DNA of 64,000 bases from Anisakis pegreffii (Eukaryota > Nematoda > Chromadorea > Rhabditida > Anisakidae), in contig JAPYMA010000509.1 of the NCBI GenBank assembly GCA_035041965.1, forward strand, positions 62,001 through 126,000, in the 5' to 3' direction. A program made the translations under genes and the position numbers. The notes beneath the pieces are model-generated. The model saw nothing but the letters and a program-made list of their open reading frames with translations, did no database searches and had not been told where the DNA came from. Below, piece by piece: positions 58,301 to 64,000 of this stretch (the first letter of the stretch is position 1; each line of letters begins with the position of its first letter).

Positions 58301-60826
58301 GAAAAAAGAGAAATCTAATCGAACGTGAATCATTTGATCTCCGAAGCCGTGTTATCGGAAACGGTGTTTGATATTGTGACACATGTGTTCGCATGAGATT
58401 GTGTTAATTTGGGTATTGTGTTAATTGTTAATTTGATGGGTGTGCAAGTATAATATTTGTCTGAGTGCTATTCTCATCGAATTTAATCTAATCGCCTTGC
58501 CTGGGAGCAGAATCGAGTATTGTTCGAGAGCAAACGCAATCGTAATTAATTGCTTTGGTATGTTTAGTTGCTCGTTATATGGTAGTAGCCGTATGTGTTG
58601 TTGTTGCTCGTTGATTTGTGTGGTGTTGATTTCAGAACGGAGTCGATTAGCGAGTTCTGAGCCGAGCGGATGGCGTTTGTCGCTGTCGAGATCAACACGT
58701 TTCGACGTTCACGATACGCGTGGTAAGAATACAGACTCTCCTCGATCGCTCATGTGCTTCGATCATGATGCAATGAAACTAAGCTTTCATGTCTTGTTGT
58801 TCCCCACAAATTCAATCATCTTAATCGCCCGCCCGCTTTCAGATGCCATTTTTGTGTGCAATTGTCCAATTTTACCGAATCTTTTCCTATCAATTAACTT
58901 CTTCCGCATAATTGGCACCATGAATTTAGTCGTATCCCTATGAGTGCCATGTTTGGATGCTACATAAAAAACAAGACGAATATCAAGTGTGTATTAACAA
59001 GAATTGGTGTAGTTTAGTGCATGGTCGTATATAATTTTAGAAGCGGTTTCATGTTGTGATTGAATGAATGAATAGCTAGCAGCTGGCTTTTTAATGCTTA
59101 TTGTAGATTCGCAGATTTCACTTACATTTCTCAACAATTGCATTGATGCGTCCTAGATCAGTGAAAATGTCATATTCCTTGAGTTCTCCTACAATTGTTC
59201 TAATAATAGTTGGCTGCGCAAAGCTACTCTGATTGTAATTAATTGCTTCATAAAAAGAAGAATGAATGATTAAAAGGACTTTACGGGTATTGCTGCATTC
59301 GAATATCCTTACGGTGTACCTGATACCGCTTTTGCAAAATTATTGTGTTACCAAGATTGTTTTCGTATTAATGTTGTTATTCACTGATGTGGCTGTATAT
59401 TTGGTGACAGCAGTAATTCTAACAGTAGTAATTGTTATCGTTAGCAGCATCATTATTGTAACTGCATTCTGTTTTGTCCGTTTGTCAGTGGGTCGAATAC
59501 GTTAGAGATTAGTTTTTTCTTTTGTTTTCAATAATGTGCAACAGAGGGAAAATCTCAGAAATGGAGTGGAGATGCATATGTGGGGTGTTCGGAGTTGAGA
59601 TCTTTCATCCGTTTGAGTTAAAGTATGAATGGAACAGCATTGAGGTCCTGTAGCTACTGAATTGAAAGTGGAGTTTCAACTGTCTTAACGACAACACTCA
59701 TTATTTTACAATCTCTTCGAGTAATACCAAAATGTGAAATATGAACCAAGTATTCTCAACGAAAGAATTGTGAATTTTAAGGTACGGATGTCGGTGATGC
59801 ATTCGAAGGTGTTTTGATTAGGAAACATACGTATGAATCACTTGACAGAAAAGCATCGAGCAGGTTAGCCGTTCTCCGAAGTGTCGATTCTTTCAAATTC
59901 GTTTATCATTTCTCGCTGACCACAACCTTGGGACAGGAAAGTTTGCTGAAGTTTCTGAAGTGAACGATTGATTTGATTGTGTGCAATTTCTAATACTGAA
60001 TATAAAACGTCCATAAAAACGCTATGGTTAAGCCGCGAATCGATGAGGATGCGTAAATGTTAGTTGTTATGCGAGTAATGAACCTCGACGAGTTGTGATG
60101 TTGTGATGGTTCAGGTCATGGGAAAAGGTATATGTGGTACTGCGCGGAACACGTTTAGCATTCTTCAAAGATCAAAAGCACAAAGAAGAAGGAATTGCGT
60201 ATCATGGTGAGGAACCGATCTCATTGGAGGGTTGTTCAGTGAATATCGCCGCAGATTATACCAAAAAGAAGAACGTCCTCTCGCTAAGACTTCCTCCTGG
60301 TGCTGAGTACCTCCTTCAAGCCGCCAACGAGGTATTTTTTTGCCTTCTATTGGCTATTGACTTCTACTGAATGATTGATCAGTTTCGTTTTCAATTTTCT
60401 GAGAAGATTATTTCAAAATTTCATCAATTTTCATCAGCGGACCTTGAATTAGACTCTCGAAAATCATCTTTGAATAAATGCAGTCCAAAGTTTCAATAAC
60501 GCTATAAAAGGCTTATAAGAGAACAGTTATCCAAGTGTGAATGCAACCTGATTATTGTGATATAATCGCTAATTGCTGAAATTTCAACTGAGCACTGAAT
60601 ATTTTACTGTGTGCACGTTGGTGACAGACTCTAAAATTACTGTCATATTTGTGACAGGAACCGATCCGTATAACAGCACCATTTTCAGGAGGATATGGAG
60701 CGATGGTTGCGACGATTACAACTTGCAACTGGGCAGTCTCAGGAGGAGGCAGCACGCTCTCAAACACTGCCGGTCGAGGGTGCAAAAGCTAAGAAGGGTG
60801 GCTTTTTCAGTCGGGGCAAAAAATAA
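34194..60826 (+). CDS. unc-70: Beta-spectrin (UNC-70-type), complete, 38 exons
   Basis: Exons: 34194-34335, 40513-40664, 41562-41735, 42916-43204, 43763-43875, 44031-44218, 44662-44844, 44993-45119, 45220-45350, 45552-45690, 45805-45970, 46277-46455, 46654-46807, 46930-47042, 47202-47375, 47507-47692, 47796-47998, 48333-49203, 49452-49684, 50020-50287, 50400-50540, 50819-51008, 51233-51447, 51672-51797, 52102-52247, 52477-52633, 52787-52924, 53174-53434, 53743-54012, 54122-54344, 54497-54588, 54807-54911, 56521-56689, 57789-57881, 58636-58722, 59782-59863, 60115-60331, 60689-60826. All phases agree; the total is 7,035 nt or 2,344 residues, the usual beta-spectrin length. The protein forms the submembrane actin network with alpha-spectrin and binds ankyrin and phosphoinositides. 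Starts at 34,194, 34,197 or 34,215 are possible; the last gives MTTDI, as in Drosophila. The symbol is by homology to C. elegans. Internal landmarks closely match fly beta-spectrin throughout. Confidence 0.97.
35990..36190. other. Local G+C-rich patch within spectrin intron 1
   Basis: A compact stretch, richer in G+C than its surroundings, contains the short stem CGGGCG-CAAT-CGCCCG (36,113-36,128). A + frame after GTTTTTTGATCAG reads [20 protein letters not shown] and ends at TAA about 36,184. The minus strand is also open for 69 codons. It may be an unrecognised exon, a leader or promoter element of the giant exon, or a repeat fragment. Confidence 0.3.
36880..40089 (+). CDS. Giant single-exon frame in spectrin intron 1: alternative N-terminus or nested gene
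   Basis: From ATG 36,880 a frame of 1,069 codons runs without interruption to TGA 40,087-40,089. A TAG acceptor-like site (GTCAATTGCTTAG) sits at 36,864. The protein is rich in Ser, Thr, Pro, Gln and Lys and probably disordered. It opens with a twice-repeated charged motif ([10 protein letters not shown].. and [10 protein letters not shown]..), carries an SH3-type motif ([12 protein letters not shown]) and contains five 40-residue tandem repeats. Two donors, after 39,991 (ATAG|GTCAGC) and after 40,048 (ATAG|GTTTTT), both end in phase 1, exactly what the CH-domain exon at 40,513 needs. Either would rebuild the same Asp-Glu-Arg-Glu junction. It is thus probably an alternative first exon adding about 1,040-1,056 residues before the actin-binding domain. 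It cannot be a simple cassette after exon 1, because its 5' phase does not fit. A nested independent gene remains possible. No known family is recognised. Confidence 0.75.
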   Translation: MQNPSQLKRRTEKFLSESCEENTDLRELQRRAKKLLTEPSKEIAHLREYVSGKKPSATATTFTSSVSTHIPIRNIGPKSQFTERVRVSSTGAGFERMSFNTSDSDAFASQSLPSSQIRSSRSEPRTSASKCFSDTDSPDSFRVDSETYPIHRTTSKTTRTERVYYSLPPEESPINPHSMKVSSEQSRCSTTPLTNRAGMKVSSRLSRPSAIPTLIRNTSSADSHLPSWNIRSGDVGEYARDATQSSPTVARSTYVARKWVSSSTGSSPTSLERPSKVPKPSIRSPLSPTQYRTAMTATSTHSSPGRGFPANIQQSTNLSDFDITPSEGTISLLSENVEIGRDQATNPTLASSPTKTITHVRIAQQPAAVYTTVSGGKTKSRLPDSEMTVSQQQKISSSLTGDEIDKKPLDVVCSLKPTDEINFQPLDSAIRIHSTLRSKLPNLQTITHTQIESETSPVSSKMVFNEGLKPSPNVIRQAEIDQSIEETPTKIPSSSVTKSLRPPTPPRRPLLKHSVATAGDTSTGTPANEVEKEMQFKASKALNAMGSPVPSTGTPQKYDLPQHIAAFSNENEDTSNEIVKHREPVLTSTPSPISHTHGSENVIKVSEVQITSPVSSCLPWAVNVPTAINTDVKITEQHDEEVDKIPSKSSTITPVRLNDDQFRQTSSINISFQDANASNKSPNVDSSDRDITFQPSADIIQLHVPSQTRSDFKILPCDVNEGSGERDSSPSAQAPLLKAKAAESATIHHHPQLLTSVIRQTIMKPSCEPNAESGMDKQRQQVPSSLRISSTDATGIPNDQTPMKPSCEPDAESEMDKQRQQVPSSLRISSTDATGIPNDQTPLKPSCEPAAESEMDKQRQQVPSSLQISSTDAIGIPNDQTPLKPSYEPDAESEMDKQRQQVSSSLRISSTDATGIPNDQTPLKPSYEPTAESEMDKERQYVSSSLRLSATNAADIPSHQTTPIKPTDQASDIAGLNQISSLRELATKAVSPSSLTEKSLNENSVEVTKANGDATDEQSSPYGTHTSGIESRIRNLIGQRSFIKSHMSFRSTDQLIGFLSTFPYLISST
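39166..39765 (+). repeat. Five tandem copies of a 120-bp (40-residue) coding repeat
   Basis: Copies start at 39,166, 39,286, 39,406, 39,526 and 39,646, each exactly 120 bp, in frame within the giant exon. The unit begins KPSCEP or KPSYEP, continues [16 protein letters not shown] and ends TGIPNDQTP. The first four copies differ by only a few bases, which points to recent expansion or homogenisation. The fifth is clearly diverged ([19 protein letters not shown]). Preservation of the frame supports translation. Confidence 0.97.
40513..43875 (+). CDS. unc-70: Beta-spectrin exons 2-5: actin-binding domain (two CH domains)
   Basis: About residues 48-290. CH1 shows [48 protein letters not shown] and [14 protein letters not shown]2 shows [40 protein letters not shown] and [18 protein letters not shown]. 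These are hallmark calponin-homology segments of the spectrin actin-binding domain. The four exons are separated by introns of about 0.6-1.2 kb, longer than most later ones. A run of ten G at 42,329-42,338 lies in the third of the gene's introns. Confidence 0.97.
42329..42338. repeat. G10 homopolymer in spectrin intron
   Basis: Ten consecutive G in an otherwise A+T-rich intron. It could be a sequencing or assembly weak point or a splice-regulatory G-run. Confidence 0.85.
44031..49203 (+). CDS. unc-70: Beta-spectrin exons 6-18: first half of the spectrin repeats
   Basis: About residues 291-1,228. Triple-helix spectrin repeats carry the usual conserved Trp and Leu positions: for example [78 protein letters not shown] and [20 protein letters not shown]. 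Exon 18 (48,333-49,203, 871 nt) is by far the largest standard exon and spans almost three repeats without an intron. Acceptors of exons 12, 15 and 17 end in AAAG or TAAG rather than CAG, but the phase and the homology fix them. Confidence 0.96.
46129..46149 (+). CDS. unc-70: Candidate 21-nt in-frame microexon between spectrin exons 11 and 12
   Basis: Within the intron 45,971-46,276, 21 bases lie between GTTCGGTGCAG and G|GTAACT. Entering in phase 1 and leaving in phase 1, they would change the junction DGS-G-YKP to [14 protein letters not shown] without shifting the frame. The segment falls in an exposed loop between repeats, where spectrins tolerate insertions. Optional use is inferred, not shown. 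Confidence 0.5.
49452..54911 (+). CDS. unc-70: Beta-spectrin exons 19-32: second half of the repeats and tetramerisation end
   Basis: About residues 1,229-2,083. The repeats continue ([80 protein letters not shown]) to the last partial repeat ([37 protein letters not shown]). By family knowledge, ankyrin binds around repeats 14-15, which should fall near exons 23-28, and the partial final repeat pairs with alpha-spectrin. Exon 27 ends at GATCAG|GCATGT, a GC donor. Exons 25 and 17 use AAG-type acceptors. Introns here are mostly 0.1-0.6 kb. Confidence 0.95.
55571..55690 (+). other. Candidate 120-nt cassette exon in spectrin intron 32
   Basis: Between ATTAAAG and ATG|GTATAG lie 40 codons of strongly protein-like sequence ([34 protein letters not shown]). 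They start and end in phase 0, matching both flanking exons. The first residues resemble the LELKE/FELKEM start of the next exon. A short piece just upstream ([10 protein letters not shown] before GTAACA, about 55,469-55,500) is in a compatible phase, but it has no acceptor and a TGA just before it. It may be an alternative exon or a fragment of another gene. The acceptor is poor. Confidence 0.35.
56521..58722 (+). CDS. unc-70: Beta-spectrin exons 33-35: variable linker before the PH domain
   Basis: About residues 2,084-2,199. Exon 33 begins [20 protein letters not shown], as in fly beta-spectrin. Exons 34 and 35 encode a Gln/Ser/Arg-rich linker ([45 protein letters not shown]), a typical site of phosphorylation and splice variation in the family. 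The three exons are small and separated by introns of 0.75-1.6 kb, with phases 1, 1 and 1. Exon boundaries are set by TTTCAG or TTATAG acceptors and phase. Confidence 0.88.
58130..58190 (+). other. Candidate alternative (poison) exon in spectrin intron 34
   Basis: 61 bases lie between GAATGCAG and a strong donor (TTCGCG|GTGAGT). Spliced after exon 34, the split codon becomes GTG followed at once by TAA, so inclusion would end the protein before the PH domain or trigger mRNA decay. Another frame of the exon is open ([20 protein letters not shown]) but out of phase with its neighbours. Confidence 0.25.
59782..60826 (+). CDS. unc-70: Beta-spectrin exons 36-38: PH domain and basic C-terminus
   Basis: About residues 2,200-2,344. 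The PH domain runs from [20 protein letters not shown] through [38 protein letters not shown] and [20 protein letters not shown], with the invariant C-terminal helix Trp. The protein ends [22 protein letters not shown], matching the basic tail of animal beta-spectrins. In the family this domain binds inositol phospholipids at the membrane. Stop TAA is at 60,824-60,826. Confidence 0.96.
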
Positions 60827-63800
60827 TCATTCGCATTTTTGTAATCAGTCATTTTGCTGGCTTGCTCTGCTCTGGGTCATCATCGTGAACAAAATTTTTT
60901 TGTTGTTGTTATGAGTGAGTGAGCAAAATAAGTAACACAGAACTGAGATATGTAAAGTGTAAACGAATTGATACGAAATGATTTGTTTGTCTTCGTCTTT
61001 TGAAGTCATCATTTATAGGCTATCGATTGTCTGATATTATTAACTTTTGATTGATTTATATCAACGATTGATTATGGATTTGTTTGTTGTGTTTCCGTTT
61101 GTAATCCTGATTGTGCCCTCCTCCAAAAATCTTACATGAGATAGGTGCGTAACAGCAGTACAGCAACACTAGCGAATCATATTTCCATATGATTCGAAGA
61201 AATCTTCCTAAGTTCATTCATACACGCTGTTGGCCAGCATTACTCCAATGTTGATTCGAAAAATGACTTATTTCCAAAAGAAATGATGCTTCCCACATTA
61301 GCATTTCTACTTGTGAGTCGTGTAAAACAAACAACAAGAAATCAGTGGCTCGTTCAAAGTGATTAGTTTCGAGTCTCTGCGGATCATTCGGTTTGAAAAA
61401 CTCAACGTGATAGCCATTTCTGATATTTTTGTCTGCTATTTTCCACTTCAGTTCGTTGTTGTTCGAGGAATTTTTGGGGGGCTTAGCACTGTCAGGTTAC
61501 GTTGTTGTTGTTTCAAAGACGCTGGTAGTAAGGTTTGTCTGACCGGAAAGGGAACTAGCTTGCAGTTCGTCGATTGTAAACAATTGCCTGCAGTCATAGG
61601 TCATAACCACCACACCAAACACACTCAGGATGTGCGCTCGTTTTATGAAATTCATTTTGTGTGTTCTTCTTTTGTCCTATACAATTACATTATTCTTAAT
61701 CGTCAGATTTGTTATCTTTCTGAAACATCATCCTCCATATATATTTTTCATTATCGTATCAGATGCATTGTCATTGTGAAAGGCAGCTCGCTAGCTAATA
61801 TTGCATTCATTCATAACAATCTTCACTGTTCATTGTTTTTTCTTTTCCATTCATTTTCTATCATTTTTCACATTCAAATTTTTTTATTTTTTCCATTTTC
61901 TGTCGATTTCGTTTTTCCGCTGTTTGATTGATTTCTCTACTCGTTACAATTGATGATCGAAGTTTATAGAGAGGTAACTAGTATATTACTAAGCGATTGT
62001 ATTGGTCAAGATCGAGTTGTTGTTTTTGTGCTAACTTATTGCTGAAAGAGATTTAAAATTTTTTAAATGAAAATTTTGAACTATAGCTTTCTCACAATCA
62101 GCAAACATTCGTCAGGGTTTTGTAAGCAGTGTTCTGAGCAGTTACTGAGCGATTTTTCAGTTAGGTCCAAAACAATTGGACTGAACCACGCAGTTGAGAA
62201 GAATGATGTATCTTCGAAGAGAGCTTTCCGCATTATTTGATTGATATTGCTTGCATATTCCACCGTTTTGTATCAACCTTGAACATGCACGTGCGTTAAA
62301 CGATGTCATAGCAAAATTCATTTGTTAATTTTCAATTTTCTTTTTGAAATATTTTATTGAATTTTCTACTATATTTTGTATCTCATAAAACACATGTTCG
62401 ACTCAACGAAATCTTAATTTCAATGCACCTCTTCATTCTATGAATAACTCTCCCTCTATAAATCATTCGAACATCTCGAGAGCATTCCAGATTCCCAGAT
62501 AAGCAGCAAAATATGGTCCAGCTCAAATTGGGCGCTTTATTAAGAGGACAACGCAATGTTAAGAGGTTGAGCGTGGTTGAAAGTAGGATTTTTTTGGAAA
62601 TTGTTATCGTAGCACATTTCCATGAATGTCACTATTAATGTCATTATTACTGTTCATTAAAATAGGAATTGTTATTTCCTGTTTCATCTAAAACTGACGG
62701 CAAAGTAAACGAAATAATGAAACATCATTAATTCACGTCGCGTTTGAATGATTTTATAATTGCAATTGAAATAATATAGATTATTCTATATTATCGAGTG
62801 CCGTTTTTTAAATTAAATTAATTATTACGTAAGGAAGATATTGCTAATGTTCTCAGTTTATAATGATATTATTATCCATTTTCTTTTCGAAATTATCAGT
62901 ATGATATTAGTTGTATTATTGATTGATTGTTGCATTCGCTTCTTTTTTTCCTGAAAATTAAATTTTTCTTGAAAAGTAAATCAAATTTTGTTGTTTTCTA
63001 TATTGTGGTGTTTGTTTGTGTTGGTTCGTTCGTTCGTGTATGTTCATCAACCACTCTTTTCCGTGTCACACATGAGTTTAGGAAATGACTGTTTCTGGAG
63101 AAATCTTCCCGATAAGATCCTTAACAACTGGTCAAATCGTCGAGTCAACGAACTCGCAACCAAACTACTGTACCATTTCTCTGGTCGTTCTCAAATGATT
63201 TTTAAGACGGCATGAAATACGCAACGCAAACTAAGAAAACGATCCAGTTTCGATAGCTCAAAGATACTGCATTTCAGTTTGTAAAATTCGAAAAAAACCA
63301 TTGTCCCCACTTTACTCTACAGTCTATAGTACGACCTTTCCGTTTATCTAATCTATGCTTAAGTTGAAGCCGGAGAATGCAAATGCCTACTCAAGTCTGT
63401 AGTAGATACTCTTCAAATTTTATTCTTCTCGTCAGATGCTTACCTCGTTCCTCTTTCATTTCAGTGATGAAAAACTGAATATGATATTTTATTCACCCAC
63501 CTGATGATCGATTACTCAGAATCAATTCGTTCAAAGAAACAATCCAGTACTTGTCGTTGAATGAATGCCACTTGATGATTTCGCTTGCTATTATAGGTTA
63601 TTCTCCGAAACGGATTTCAAGAGCCAACTCATGTTTTTAACAAAAATCTTCTGTAATGGAAACGTCTGAGATTCTTGCGATGCGCTATGTTAACCGCATT
63701 GTGGTCATTAAGAATTCGAAACATTCTGGTAGCAGTTCATGATATAATCAATCAAGTCAAATCTACCGATCAGTAACGATTGAGTTAAATCAATCAATCA

Positions 63801-64000
63801 ACAGTCGACTGATCTAATCAGTGACTGATAAAGTCTAATAATCTTGTTCTCCCTACGACTCATCTCGTCCTATTGGTTCCTCTAATCAAGAACACATTCA
63901 AGATAAATTCTTACTGATATCAGTCTCATATACAATACCACTGCCAACGTGACTGCGTTTTTCAATATTACTGCAAGTTTGTTTGTCCACATTTGACGTA
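60827..64000. other. 3' UTR of beta-spectrin and downstream intergenic DNA
   Basis: A+T-rich sequence after the spectrin stop. The 190-codon frame at 61,359-61,931 is Phe/Ile/Ser-rich and lacks domain features, as expected of T-rich non-coding DNA. No canonical AATAAA was noticed in the first 250 bases after the stop. Apart from the small ORF at 63,071, nothing else is supported. Confidence 0.5.
63071..63214 (+). CDS. Small possible ORF, unidentified
   Basis: ATG 63,071 opens 47 codons (MSLGNDCFWRNLPDKILNNW, NELATKLLYHFSGRSQMIF) ending at TGA 63,212-63,214. Codon use is more balanced than in the surrounding T-rich DNA. It could be an exon of a gene continuing past the window. No domain, splice link or homology is recognised. 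Confidence 0.2.

Noticed and set aside
61359..61931. 190-codon + frame after the spectrin stop
   Set aside because: Low-complexity T-rich sequence in the 3' UTR region with no domain or splice context.
1..64000. tRNA, rRNA, CRISPR arrays, bacterial operons or riboswitches
   Set aside because: None was recognised by eye on either strand. A covariance-model scan would be needed to exclude tRNAs fully.

Overview
The window is A+T-rich animal nuclear DNA and most likely comes from a nematode. The anchor is a complete multi-exon beta-spectrin gene (the C. elegans UNC-70 / Drosophila beta-Spec family) whose introns mostly end in the nematode-type TTTCAG acceptor. Genes are split into many small exons, intergenic distances are long, and there are no bacterial-type operons. 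I cannot name the species. All major genes read on the + strand.

Layout. (1) 1-423: the 3' coding end of a gene that starts before the window; it is Ser/Asn/His-rich. (2) About 3.0-4.3 kb: the C-terminal exons of a proline-rich adaptor-like protein with PPPPY and SH3-ligand motifs and a YENV tail. Its upstream exons are uncertain. (3) 7.7-12.4 kb: seven exons whose splice phases agree encode a secreted-type SGNH/GDSL hydrolase with blocks GDSYASGEG, SCHRS, CTGAS, GGND and FHP. One 1.6-kb intron holds an unexplained coding-like stretch. (4) 12.4-34.2 kb: about 21.7 kb with no gene I can support. It holds microsatellites, a diverged direct repeat, a probable hAT-like non-autonomous element, a perfect 16-bp hairpin and some weak minus-strand coding-like patches. 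(5) 34,194-60,826: beta-spectrin. I assembled 38 exons by splice phase; they sum to 7,035 nt, which is 2,344 codons plus stop. The product has an acidic N-terminus, two CH domains (actin binding), about 17 spectrin repeats, a variable linker, a PH domain and a basic tail. (6) 60.8-64 kb: 3' UTR and intergenic DNA with at most one small ORF.

The most interesting structure lies inside the spectrin gene. The 6.2-kb first intron contains a single open exon of about 3.2 kb (36,880-40,089). It encodes over 1,000 residues of Ser/Thr/Pro-rich, probably disordered protein, including five head-to-tail copies of a 120-bp repeat. Two possible donors near its 3' end are both in the exact phase needed to join the first CH-domain exon. 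It may therefore be an alternative first exon giving a giant N-terminally extended beta-spectrin of about 3,350 residues, or a nested gene. The same locus also shows a 21-nt in-frame microexon, a 120-nt in-frame cassette candidate, a possible poison exon before the PH domain and one GC-AG intron. Together these suggest considerable isoform diversity. All homology statements come from recognising motifs by eye; no database search was possible.
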